The notes under the pieces are model-generated. The model was not told where the DNA came from. It made no database searches and saw only the letters and a list, made by a program, of their open reading frames with translations. The position numbers were made by a program, and so were the translations under genes. A stretch of 64,000 nt of DNA from Pararge aegeria. Its lineage: Eukaryota > Arthropoda > Insecta > Lepidoptera > Nymphalidae. This document shows, in pieces, positions 52,605-62,934 of the stretch (positions are counted from its first letter, which is position 1; every line of letters starts with the position of its first letter). The stretch covers positions 5,045,001-5,109,000 of the forward strand of contig NC_053205.1 in assembly GCF_905163445.1 (NCBI RefSeq), in the 5' to 3' direction.

Positions 52605-52625
52605 TGTAGTTTTATAGGTTAGGGC

Positions 52626-53171
52626 GAAAAGCGAAGGAACTATATTTGGTGTTTATAAATATTGTAGGAAAGAGTAGCTGGTAGGTAGAACAACTTTTAG
52701 CACATTTAATTAACTAGTTATATAATAAAATCAGTTACATATCGAAGACGAATAAACTTCTGTAGCTTCCGACCCTAAAAAGCTTTGGCATGCTTGTGAT
52801 CTTTACCTTTTTTCTGTTTGGTTTTCTTCGGTTCAGTCGGTGGAGCTGTGACGAATGCGTCGAATGAAACATTGATTACTGAACGACCCAGCCGTCACTT
52901 ACTCGATGGAAATAAGAAAGATTGGGTCTTTGATTATTGCCACGTGTAACGCAGAATAAACCAAAATATACCACGACTCCAGCGTATTATTGGACCCCCC
53001 CACAGGTTCGCCGCCAAATTGGTAGTTAACCCATAATATAATGATAAAATACTAAAATAATATTTTGTCGCATAAAGGCGTAACATTTACTGAAAAAAAA
53101 AAATTAAAATCTATATTAGTGGGAATATTTATATTTTTATAAAAAATATCTTTGTATCGTTTTTGATACAG
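52626..53171. other. Presumed 5' region of the retrotransposon and left flank of a Harbinger element
   Basis: It contains GGACCCCCCC near 52995. No gene is recognisable. TAA at 53172-53174 is the Harbinger target copy. Confidence 0.4.
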
Positions 53172-53535
53172 TAACGGCCGGTTCACACATGTCTCCGTTT
53201 TACTGTTCCGTTTTATCGTGTACGTTTTTTTTTCGTCGATGGCGTATGTAGTTGTATGAGCGACTTCACACATGGCACAGTATTCTGTATACAGTAAACA
53301 ATATCGTTCCGTAAAAAAATGACATTCCGTTTTGTCATCGAATACTGGACGACGGAACAGTAAAAATATACGGATACGTAGAATTTTAACGGATAGATAC
53401 TGTGTGCGTGGCGGGCGCTGTGTGCGGGGTGTAGGAGGGGGAGTGATACGACAGGTTTTGTTTGATTCAATTGTACATTCCTAGAGAACGCGCGCGTGCA
53501 TTGTGTGTAATAATTATTATAATCACTGATCAACC

Positions 53536-55452
53536 ATGTCAACCAAGGAGTGGGAAAAGTTAATAGACAAGGAAATGTTAATTAGTTTGGTGGAAGATAG
53601 GCCAGTCCTTTGGGACAAGACGCTGGATAAATACAAAGACAATACTGCAAGTATTGCAGGTTGGCGCGAAATATGCATTATTCTAATGGAGGATTTTGAG
53701 GCTATGGAACAAAGACAAAGGCAAGAGTTCGGTAAGTGTCTGTTTTATTATTTAATTACATTCTAAATAGCTTCATCCTGCCATGGAACTGATCCAGCTT
53801 CGGACATGAAATAGTTCACGAATTCTGTTCGAACTAAATTAGCAGTATTACCACCTCGTGTTCTTACTTCATGGGGTAGGTTTTCGTAACTAAATTCTTC
53901 AGATACGTTATTATCACTGTTTGAGCCCTCCTTGTCCCTTATAAAGTTGTGTAGAATAGTACATGCCTTAACAATCCATACAGCTGTTGTTTTATCGATG
54001 TCTAGAGGCCGATGGAATATTCTCCACTTATTAGCTAAGATACCGAAGGCACATTCAACGTATCTCCTAGCTCTAGTCAAACGATAGTTGAATATTCGCT
54101 TATTTTTGTCCAGATGCGTCCCGCCAAACGGCCTTAGTAAATTTTCGTGTAATCCGAAACCTTCGTCTCCAATAATCACATAAGGAACTCGCGTTTCTGA
54201 GTCTCTTGTTAATGGGCATGGTGCTGGTATTTGTAGACTGCCGTCTAGCATCATTTTCCAAAATGTTGTCTCCTTGAATATTGATGAATCGCATTCTTTT
54301 CCATAAGATCCGACACTGACGTATACAAAGCGATAGTCGGAGTCTACGATCGCTAATAATATGATGGAAAAAAAATCCTTGTAATTGATATACAGTGAAC
54401 CGCTATTTAGTGGTTTTTTAAGTCGGATATGTTTTCCGTCGACAGCTCCGAGACAGTGGGGAAAATTAGCTTTTTTGTTAAATCCACTTACTATCTGTTC
54501 CCATTCATCGACTGATGTAGGAAGTCGCATAAATTTTTCACTTAAATTGTTCCATATGCATCTTGAAACTTCTTTAATAATGTTGCTAACAGTCGATACA
54601 CCAACGCGATAGGTGTAATGAAGATCTTTAAATGAACACCCGGATGCTGCATACCTGAAAATAACATTAATTGTTTTATTACTTGTTTTAGGAAAACTTG
54701 TTATGAAAAAGTGGAGACAGATGAGAGATGCCTGGGTGAGAACACTAAAAGATAAAAAGAATTGCAAGACGTCTGGTTCCGCTGTCTCAAACACGAAGCC
54801 CTACAAATACCATAATCAGATGCTGTTTTTGAAAAAAGTAGTTGCTGCTGGTGAAACGCACGAAAGCGTCTCTGCTAAACAAACTAAAGAACACACCGAA
54901 GATGACACCACGACATCGAATGAACCTACAAACGAAGATGACAGTGTGACTACAATGACACAACTTGACAATGACAGTCAAAAGGACAAACAAAATCTAG
55001 CCCCCCCGCCAAAACGCAGAGCACCAGCTAAAAGAAATTTTAATGAAATTGATGCCAAAATGATGTCCTACATTGACTATCAGATAAAACCGAAGAAAAT
55101 TGAGCAGGACGATCGCAATTTATCGTTCTTCAAAGGTATTTTGCCGTCCTTGGCTTTGCTTGATGATGACCAAACTTTGGAATTCCAGTCAGGGGTGTTA
55201 AACCTATTACAAAATATTAAACATAGAAGAATTGGCCAGTCAACTTATGACTGGTCAGCCTATACACAAACATCTGGTGCTAGTCACTATCAATCCCAGG
55301 GCTATTTTAGCAGACCACAGCCTACTGATAGTGCACTATCGCCAGTACAACCTGTATACAGTGATGCTAGCAGACCACAGTCTACTGATAGTGCACTATC
55401 GCCATTACAATCTGTATACAGTGATGCTACGTTAGATCTGTCTGAGTTTTAA
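53536..55452 (+). CDS. MADF/BESS partner protein of the Harbinger element, two exons, 318 aa
   Basis: Exon 1 is 53536-53731 (ATG, MSTKEWEKLIDKEMLISLVE; donor GTAAGT) and exon 2 is 54692-55452 (acceptor TTTTAG); joined length 957 nt, in frame. The MADF domain spans the junction (RPVLWDKTLDKYKDNTASIA, then KKWRQMRDAWVRTLKDKKNC). An acidic Thr-rich linker, a basic PPPKRRAPAKRNF and a BESS-like helix (FFKGILPSLALLDDDQTLEF) follow. The end holds a 22-residue imperfect duplication (SRPQ.TDSALSP.Q.VYSDA). It is expected to bind DNA and assist the transposase. Its intron contains the whole second transposase exon. Confidence 0.85.
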
Positions 55453-55794
55453 AAATAAAAGTACGTACCTTAAAAATATCGCTAATCTTTCTTCTGGGCA
55501 GATACTTTTCGTCCAACGAGTATCTTGCTTTTTTAAATCCTTTTCCAATAGTTTAAGAAGTTCATCAAAAGTAGACATTGACATACGAAAGTAATTGAAA
55601 AATTTCGATTCATCACCTCGTAACTGACTCATAAGTAAACTGTAAGCACCCTCTCTAGATCTTTGGGCCATAAGTGGATGCTGCCAATAACGTCGAATCT
55701 TCCTTCTCCGACGATAGTACCAATACAACACGACAGCGTCCATCCTTGTAGAATAGCGGCGGTATACTGCGAGTTTTCTGTTCACACATCGCAT
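53763..55794 (-). CDS. PIF/Harbinger transposase, two exons, 405 aa
   Basis: Exon 1 is 55794-55469 (ATG, MRCVNRKLAVYRRYSTRMDA; donor GTACGT) and exon 2 is 54654-53763 (acceptor TTTTCAG); joined length 1218 nt, in frame. Exon 1 has a basic YRRRRKIRRYW and RGDESKFFNYFRMSMSTFDE. Exon 2 has the DDE_4 nuclease: LGAVDGKHIRLKKP (D), LLAIVDSDYRFVYVSVG (D) and LTRARRYVECAFGILANKW (E), ending VPWQDEAI. It performs cut-and-paste at TAA targets. Its intron contains the second MADF exon on the other strand. Nothing suggests inactivation. Confidence 0.92.
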
Positions 55795-55966
55795 CCAGTA
55801 ATGACGGATCCGTTGAACGTTATACGGTGCCTATGTGTGAACAGAGCATAAATTTATGACGTATCCGTTAAAAACGTACAAGTAAAACGGACTCGCATGT
55901 GTGAACGATCTGTAAGTATACATAAGTGAACATTGCACTTAGAAAATTTAATTATACTTAATAAAT

Positions 55967-57880
55967 TACATGATGGCATCATACAAGAGCATATTGTCAG
56001 TCTCTTCGAATGCAGTTGGTAGCGACGACGTTAGCCGTAATATGATTATTCCTCTCATAAGTATTATTTCGCCTATTATCACTCACATTTTAAATGAGTC
56101 CATCTCTTCTTGCAAGTTTCCTGAAGCTTGGAAGAGTGCGCATGTTGTTCCTCTCCCTAAAAAGGCTAATCCTACTAAGTTCTGCGATTTCCGTCCTATC
56201 TCTATCTTACCGTTTCTTTCTAAAGTCCTTGAAAAACTTACTTACCAACAACTAAACTTTTTCCTTAATAGGCAGTGCTTACTTAATCCTCTCCAATCTG
56301 GTTTCCGTTCCGGTCATAGTACGGCTACTGCTCTGATGAAAGTTACTGACGACATTCGTTGGGGCATGGATAATAAACAACTAACTGTGTTGACCTTGCT
56401 GGATTTTAGCAATGCTTTTAACACTGTAGATTTCGATGTACTGTTGGCTATTTTACGTTCTCTTAACATATCTCCATCTGTGATTGACTGGTTTCGTAGT
56501 TACCTTCAGGGACGTCGGCAGCGTATTCGCGTTGAAGAGACTTATTCATCTTGGTGTGATATCTCTGCCGGCGTGCCTCAAGGGGGCGTGTTGTCACCAT
56601 TACTCTTTTCTGTTTTCATTAATTCTATTACTCAAAAACTCTCTTCTCTCTATCACATGTATGCGGATGATGTTCAAATTTATACTCAAACATCTCTTGA
56701 GAATCTTCCGACAGCCGTTTCAAGGATGAATAAAGATTTAAGTGTTATCCTGGAATGGAGTAGATCCTATGGCCTCACTGTAAATCCTAAAAAATCTCAG
56801 GTGATTATTATCGGTAGTCGGAACCTAATCTCAAGAGTTGACTGGTTTTCCTTGCCGCCCATAGAATTCAATAGCTTCATAGTTCCGTACTCTGACAGCG
56901 TTAGAAATCTGGGTGTAACTATGGATTCCACTCTAAGTTGGACTAATCACTTAAAGGAAGTCAGCAGGAAAACTTTTGCATCTCTAGGTTCTTTGCGTCG
57001 CCTTCAATTTTTCCTTCCGATTCCTACCAAGATTATGTTAGCACAGACTCTCCTTCTTCCTATTCTGGATTACGCTGACGCAAGCTTTGTTAACCTAACT
57101 GACGATCAGTTAAATAAACTTGAGAGACTTCAAAACATTAGCATTCGGTTCATATTTGGGTTACGTAAATATGACCGTGTATCACAATTTCGCTCTCGTC
57201 TCAAGTGGTTACCTATTCGACTTCGCCGGAATTTGCACATTCTTTCTATTCTCTACTGTGTGTTGTTTTTTCCTTCTTCTCCACCTTATTTAAAGGAAAA
57301 ATTTGAATTCGTTGGTCGCCCTGGTGAAGTTCTCCGTACTGCAAAGAAATTGATCTTAAGGGTGCCTTCACATAATTCATCTTTCTTCCACCGATCTTTC
57401 ACTGTTCAGGCTGTTAAGCTTTGGAATGCCTTGCCTCTTGAAATCCGAGAGGCACAGTCTATTACCATTTTTAAAAAACTTGTCAAAGATCATTTTCTGT
57501 CTGCATCTGCGGATCTTTAACTTGCCTATTCCCTTCTGTTTTATTTGTGGTTTGACAATATTGTATATATTTATTTATTATTGATATTAATTATATAGGT
57601 ATATATTAATTATTATCACTATCTATATATTTTATTGTAAGTTTGTTATATGTACATATTATATTTGTATATATAGGTTTATGCATGTTTATTTGCAACA
57701 CAGTACAGTTAAATGCACCACCTACCTCTCTTCTTGAGCTGTTTTTAGCGCCTTTGGTTGCCTGGAAGAGATCGCTATGTAGCGATAAGGCCGCCAAATT
57801 GTATACCTTTTGTTAAATTTTTACTGTTAATTTGTTATGTTTATGTGGTGTACAATAAAAGTGTATTCATTCATTCATTC
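55967..57880 (+). mobile_element. Daphne/CR1-like non-LTR retrotransposon, 5'-truncated
   Basis: It begins inside ORF2 just before the reverse transcriptase and runs to a 3' tail of (ATTC)n at 57867-57882, preceded by AATAAAA at 57853. The 3' untranslated region (57521-57866) includes AAGAGATCGCT...GATAAGGC, similar in place and kind to the 3' region of the minus-strand relative at 47900. Confidence 0.8.
55970..57520 (+). pseudogene. Reverse transcriptase, 516 aa, open but lacking the endonuclease
   Basis: The frame contains FRPISILPFLSKVLEKL, SGFRSGHSTATALMKV, LLDFSNAFNTVDFDVL (D), GVPQGGVLSPLLFSVF, HMYADDVQIYTQ (DD) and NPKKSQVIIIGS, and continues to the normal C-terminus (KLWNALPLEIREAQSITIFK). 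It is related to but clearly diverged from the 48153-51110 protein. Loss of the 5' end on insertion makes it non-autonomous although no stop is seen. Confidence 0.9.
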
Positions 57881-58320
57881 ATCGACCACGTGTTTCTGTT
57901 CTCATGATGTTATGATCCATTTGGTCGAGTCTAACTTCAAGGGGTGGCAAAACTTGCCAAGGTTTCCCTTTTACCATTTTAAGTGAGGGTTGATCTTCCC
58001 TAATTGCACTGGTGCTTGGGCGCCCTCTGTTGTTAGCGGTACTGTATTTGCAAAGAAGATTCTCATGTACCACTTTCTGCTCTTCATTCGAATAGAAAGA
58101 AATAGGCTTCCCAAAAAAGAATCCATGTGGTCTACATGTGCATGTTATATTCCCTGATTAGCTTTGGGAACGTGATAAGAATCCTCTTTTTTCCTCTTTT
58201 ATCGAATCGTTCGATATTCCCTACGGGACGTGCTCTAACGTATGTCAACGCTAACACAACTTGCTTTTTGTCCTTCCAACTTACTTTTGTCATGTCAATG
58301 CCTCAAAATTGCGCGCATTT
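57879..58320 (-). pseudogene. piggyBac transposase C-terminal fragment
   Basis: Minus-strand reading: IDMTKVSWKDKKQVVLALTY, ARPVGNIERFDKRGKKED, a decayed copy of the YNKYMGGVD block (HAHVDHMDSFLG), then KYSTANNRGRPSTSAIREDQ and a DHNIMRTETRGR end. A third, independent piggyBac family member in the window. Stops and frame changes are present, and no terminal repeats were seen. Confidence 0.6.
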
Positions 58321-59240
58321 TTCTTGTTTTTATTTCTTTAAAGTTAGGTTTTTTCACCTTTTTCTTAGCCGTTCTAGTTGCTTCGATTGCAGCTAGTTTA
58401 TCTTTTACCGGAATGGCGGTTAAGATAGCGGATTTCACTTTGCGTCTATTTGTTTGATTTCCTTCCCTTAGTGGAGGTTTTGGCAAGGCTCTAAGAGTTT
58501 CAGGTGATAGTGGAATAGCTGTCACAGTAATTGAAATATCTCGTGATGTACATGCAAGGTATTATATCAGATGTAAAGACTGTGGAGGAAATAACTGATT
58601 CAATGCAAGGCATTATAATAGTATTAAGCATTACTTCAAATATCGCCAGATCAGATGTATTTTTATTAGGGTTTTCTGAAGACTTGGGTACGACTTCTGT
58701 TTTGTAGCTGATTTCAGGAGGTACCTCCTCAAATCAGCCCGAAAATTTAAGATTGATGTACTTGGAGTTGTAAAAGGACGTTCATCGCTTGTGCTAGAAG
58801 TAGGACCATGGCGCGGGTTCTTCACTTCTTGAATTTTCCTCTTAGTTGGAGCTGGATGGACCCGGACTGACGGAGGTCGATCAGTAATTTGACTCGGAAG
58901 GTAATCAGAGTTCTGGAATAAATCAGTGTTAACTGGCCAAAGTCCGGTATGGATGAGTCCGGAAGATATATTGCGCGGTGTGACGGCTATATTAAACGTT
59001 GTTTTCACTATCCCAGTAATATCATAGATGGACATTACTTTTCCTGGATTAGACCGCATGCAATTGTCACAAGCAGTATTAACTGCTTTTTCAACTAGCC
59101 CATGGGTACAATGAAGTGGAAAAGTCAATAGAATTATGCCATTTTTCTTGCAGCACTCGATATTTTTAACTGCTGTGTGTGATTGTCTAATAACAATAGT
59201 GCTTTGTTTTCTTTTAATGCTTTTTGATAATAGCATAGGT
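58310..59240 (-). pseudogene. pogo-like transposase C-terminal fragment
   Basis: Part 1 (59236-58631) carries KNGIILLTFPLHCTHGL, YDITGIVKTTFNIAVTPRNI and SGLIHTGLWPVNTDLFQNSD, the region after the last catalytic residues of pogo/jerky-like DDE_1 transposases. Part 2 (58525-58310) is LSPETLRALPKPPLREGNQT and a Lys-rich tail. They are separated by about 100 bp of unreadable sequence. N-terminal half absent. Confidence 0.7.
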
Positions 59241-59640
59241 ACGATAGTGGAATTTTATGAAAGAAAAAGTAATATAATGTTTATTAGCGCTATTGATACC
59301 TCGAGGGTAGGAAAAGGAATGAATCGTTGTCCGTTTACTGTCTATCATGAAGTGTGTACAAAGATCAACATCTTACTTCCACGTCATTCCCGTCCCTACT
59401 TAAAAAAAACCGGCCAAATATTATTTTGTAAGCATACTTTGTAGGTAATGAGTATACAAACATTTTCCTTGTAGATCCACAAAATGTTAATCAATTTAAT
59501 TAATTATAATTAATCATGATATTTAACAATAGCCTGTATTGGCGCTATTATCCTGAAGTTGGCTCATTTATACAAGGCGAAAATTTCTGTGTATTATAAT
59601 GATTTGCTTTTTACAGGTCGGGTAAATTAATCCATCTCCA
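59241..59640. other. Unassigned spacer
   Basis: No gene was recognised; a few direct and inverted AATTAATT motifs near 59490-59515. Confidence 0.4.
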
Positions 59641-59644
59641 CATG

Positions 59645-59756
59645 TAAGTGAAGAGGGGAGTCATGTTCTGAAAACACTATGCCATTACAGCTGTGCAAAG
59701 AGCTCATTTGACTCAGCGATCAGCAGCAACAAAGTATTATATTCCGCGAAGAAGTT
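59645..59756 (+). pseudogene. pogo-like HTH_psq fragment
   Basis: The plus-strand frame shows AVQRAHLTQRSAATKYYIPR followed by RSL, a psq-type helix-turn-helix like those at the start of pogo transposases. It ends at TTAA (59757), where Harbinger-like sequence begins, so it was probably the target of that insertion. Confidence 0.5.
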
Positions 59757-60066
59757 TAACCGCCTGGCCACAGCCAAAAGCGGCGTGGATTGCGGCGCGG
59801 TTTGAGACAACAAATGGTAGACAACTTATAAAGTATGCCACAGCTAACGGCGACGCGCAGCGTGGCGCGACCTGCGGCGCGGGGAGAGACGCGCGGTACA
59901 CGGCGGCGATGGGCTGCGCAGTGTGCGAGTGAAACAAATGTACTAGCGAGTATCGAGGCGGCCACAGCTCAGAGCGGCGCGAGCGGTGGCATCGGTGGAC
60001 GCATTCACGCATCGCACGACCGAAACAAATAATTTTGTTTCTACCGCGCGTTTTTAACTTAAAATA

Positions 60067-61515
60067 ATGAATGTGGAACAATTTATTAGTGAAATACTGA
60101 GTAGACCCGCAATATGGATGTCAAAATATCCACAACATAAATATAGGCATGTTGTAAAAAAATTGTGGGACGAAATAAAACAACAATATCCTGGTAGTAG
60201 TGGTAAGTATTTATTACCTAATTTTTACGAGTAATTAAAAAAGATACGGCAATTTAATATCATATACATTCACGATTTCATAGATACCTACCTACCTATG
60301 CTTGGGTTGGGTTATTGAAATAAAGTTTGAATTGATCTCGTATTCTAGATGCTTGAATCGTAGCTCGATTATTCCGTCTTGACCTGCGTTCGCTATTGTG
60401 ACTATTTGAGTCTTCAGTCTCAGTCTCTTTCTCTTATAATATTGTGTAACAGGCACAAAGCCTTTATAATCAATATTGTGTGCTTTTTGTCTGCCTCTAT
60501 ACTTTTCGTAAAAATACGAAATTTATTTATTAGAATACCAAATGCGCACTCAATTGTGACTCTTGCCCGGGATAATCTTTTGTTGAAAATTATTTTTCCG
60601 TATTTAAACCACCGGAGGGATATGGGCGCATCAAATATTTTTTAAGAGGGTAAGCTTCATCGCCAATTAATACGTATGGCAAATTCAGATTTGAACCAGG
60701 TAATCTTTGTGACGGTGGAACGTTGAATCTATTTTCTGTTAATAATCTATTTAATCGTGAAAAATGAAAAGTGCCTCCATCACTTTGTTTGCCTTTCCCG
60801 CCAACTTCTACAATAATAAACTTGTAGTCTGCATCTGACACTCCTTGTAGCACTAATGAAAAAAAATGTTTTTAATTATAATATGCACTTCCACTATTGG
60901 GTGGATTTTTTATGCGGAAAAGTTTGCCGTCTATCGCACCCAAACAGTTAGGAAATTGCCATCTTGAAAAAAATAAATTTGCTACACTTTTTAACTTATC
61001 ACAGGTTGGCTGCGGCATATGTATTTGGGCCAAATTTTTCCAAATAGCTTCTAGAGTTTGATAAATTACTTTGGCAACTGTACTTCGTCCTAATCGGTAA
61101 GATTGAGCCAGAGACCTAAATGATCCACCGTGACCAAGAAACCTGAAAAAAAAAAAGCACTTATTAATGACCTAGCTTTTCCAAAAATTTTACTAAATGT
61201 AGGTAATATTATAATAATAAATTTTAATGTGATATTACGTCTAGCTATCCATCCGTCCATCCATAACTTTATATTTTATGCATTACTAGTAATGAGGTTA
61301 TGAGTTAATGATGGGACTATCGCAAATAAAAAAAGCTGTTATTCCATAAAAATCCAATATTGGTAATTACTTTTAATTTTCAGATTATAGTTAAAGGAAA
61401 AAATGGAAGAACCTAAATGACGGCTACCGGAAAGAACTCAAAAAAGTACCTATGTTAAGGTCTGGAGATGAAGGTTCAGATTATCAGTCTCAGTGGAAGT
61501 ACTTTGAACAATTAT
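60067..61515 (+). pseudogene. MADF protein gene of the decayed Harbinger
   Basis: Exon 1 (60067-60202): MNVEQFISEILSRPAIWMSK and HVVKKLWDEIKQQYPGSS, donor GTAAGT. Exon 2 from 61384 (acceptor TTTTCAG) gives an in-frame TAA after three codons, then KKWKNLNDGYRKELKKVP and SDYQSQWKYFEQL, the rest of a MADF domain. The following sequence is no longer MADF-like. Confidence 0.7.
60305..61143 (-). pseudogene. PIF/Harbinger transposase exon, broken
   Basis: FLGHGGSFRSLAQSYRLGRS, then NCLGAIDGKLFRIKNPPNSG (D), an in-frame TAA before KHFFSLV, QGVSDADYKFIIVEVGGKGK (D), LPYVLIGDEAYPLKKYLMRP, and after a frame change near 60595 RLSRARVTIECAFGILI (E). A further shift near 60415 precedes the C-terminus. Inactive. 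Confidence 0.8.
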
Positions 61516-62075
61516 CACCTGGGCACCTATCCCACAGGATAGCGTGCCACCAAAATGGAGTCCACGTGCACTGTTCGAGTCCTATCTCATTAAATAATAA
61601 AAATCCATACCAAATGGTCCAGTTTAATGCACAATTTGTTATTGTCAGATGCACAACACACAGTGTAACACGACAAAACAAAAGAAAATTGCGAAAACTC
61701 ACGAAAACGATATTTCCCGAATTCATAAAACGGAGCAGACTCCAAACACGAGGGCACTCCGATACGGACAATCGGACAGGTTCTTGGGGGAGCTCTCGCC
61801 ATCGCGTAGTGCGTTCTACAAACTGGCGAGGGCTCTCAAAATGATCCCTGCTCCCGCTCTCCCTCCGTTAGTACGGCCCGACCTACCGCCCGCCTTTGAA
61901 GATATCGATAAGGCGGAATGCATGGCTGACAGCAACGAATTTCATAACCGCTCAGCTCGCGTAACCGAGTGAACGTGCGCACCGTGTTTAATAAGTATCG
62001 GCTAACCGGTTTCTCGTTTCTAGCGTACACTTAACTCGATCACTCAAACTGTGGACTAAAGCTTATTTCATTTAA
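61516..62075. other. Unassigned region, possible leader of the next retroelement
   Basis: No supported gene. GC rises from 61750 to 61990. A short stretch GGTTCTTGGGGGAGC at 61781-61795 resembles the errantivirus LTR but the match does not extend. Confidence 0.35.
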
Positions 62076-62931
62076 ATGTCGAACTTACGAAAAAAACAAA
62101 CCTGTAAAGTGCATCATGTGGCCTCTGAAGGAGATATTACCAAACTTGATCCAGAAAATCCACTACTTTACTTGTCAAGGCGGCAAAAGAGACCTCGCAA
62201 TGAAACCCAGGATAAATCCGAAGAAGTTTTAGGAGACCAATGTCTTAAGGAAGAATTGCTTGACCTGCTAACCAACTGGAAGAAAGATCAGGATGTAGCT
62301 CTAAGCAAACTGAGCCTCGACATTACGGAGCTTAAAAAACAAAAATCCGTAATCCAAGCATCCAATACACAGCTGGAACAGTCCCTACAATTTATATTGC
62401 AGCAATACGAGGACATGAAGGACAAATTCCTCATTCTGGAGCGCGATCGGAAGGAAAAACTTAATTATATAACCACCTTGGAGTCTAAGTTAGAAGAAAT
62501 GCAAAAAAGGTCGAGGTTCTAGGTTTTCGAGATTCGCAATTTGCCTGCAACTTCGCAACCGATAAGGCAAGAGACACAACGAGACCTATGTGATATTGTC
62601 CAAAAGACATGTGAAGCTATAAAGGTCGACATCCTGCCATCAGAGATAAAGGATGTGTTTAGAATTAAGAACAAGTCAGGTGAATCCACCATTGTTGCAG
62701 AGCTAACTACGGTGTTATCAAGAAACAAAGTACTAAATAGCGTAAAGGAATACGTATATAGGGTAAGCAGTATAATGATTGGCCCTTTAAGGAGATCATT
62801 GACTTCTAACATTTATTCCGTCGAATTAAGGGTCAAAACCAAATAACATTTGCTGCCAAGGTGTTGAGTAAGAATCTGAGAATTCGAATAAACAATAACA
62901 AATATTTGAATAGGTCATTCAAAGCTTTGTA
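62076..62931 (+). pseudogene. Non-LTR retrotransposon ORF1, coiled-coil with FP-like domain, broken
   Basis: The first frame (62076-62522) is rich in coiled-coil heptads (LSLDITELKKQKSVIQASNT, LESKLEEMQKRS). A TAG at 62520-62522 is followed in phase by VFEIRNLPATSQPIRQETQR, DLCDIVQKTCEAIKVDI and DVFRIKNKSGESTIVAELTT. After one more shift near 62840, ITFAAKVLSKNLRIRINNN and a stop at 62931. This layout resembles retrotransposon ORF1 proteins related to baculovirus FP proteins. No reverse transcriptase follows. Confidence 0.65.
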
Positions 62932-62934
62932 ATA

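Larger units (their letters stand above)
47805..52625 (-). mobile_element. Daphne/CR1-like non-LTR retrotransposon, full length with intact frames
   Basis: ORF1 (52604-51855) and ORF2 (51110-48153) are both open. The 3' untranslated region has AATAAAG near 47836 and ends in (TTC)n on the coding strand (47805-47830). The 5' end is somewhere upstream of 52604 and is not fixed; no target duplication was found by eye. The 745 bp between the ORFs is very AT-rich with long A runs and (AAAT)n. Among the retroelements here it is the best candidate for recent activity. Confidence 0.8.
53175..55912. mobile_element. PIF/Harbinger element with TAA duplication, intact genes
   Basis: TAA at 53172-53174 and 55913-55915 flanks imperfect inverted ends: CGGCCGGTTCACACATG on the left, CAGATCGTTCACACATG on the right (minus strand), followed on both by GTCCGTTTTAC-like sequence. 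2738 bp. It carries a plus-strand MADF/BESS gene and a minus-strand transposase gene, with exons interdigitated and gaps of only 17-37 bp between opposing exons. Confidence 0.92.
59757..61515. mobile_element. PIF/Harbinger element, decayed and truncated
   Basis: The GC-rich left end has three copies of a GGCCACAGC...GCGGCG motif (about 59765, 59828, 59969). It holds a plus-strand MADF gene (exon 1 at 60067-60202, exon 2 from 61384) and a minus-strand transposase exon (61143-60305) in the intron, the same interdigitated plan as the intact elements. The right part, with transposase exon 1 and the terminal repeat, is missing. Confidence 0.7.

Noticed and set aside
61781..61795. Relic of the errantivirus LTR
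   Set aside because: Only about 15 bases match and the similarity does not extend on either side; not enough for a call.
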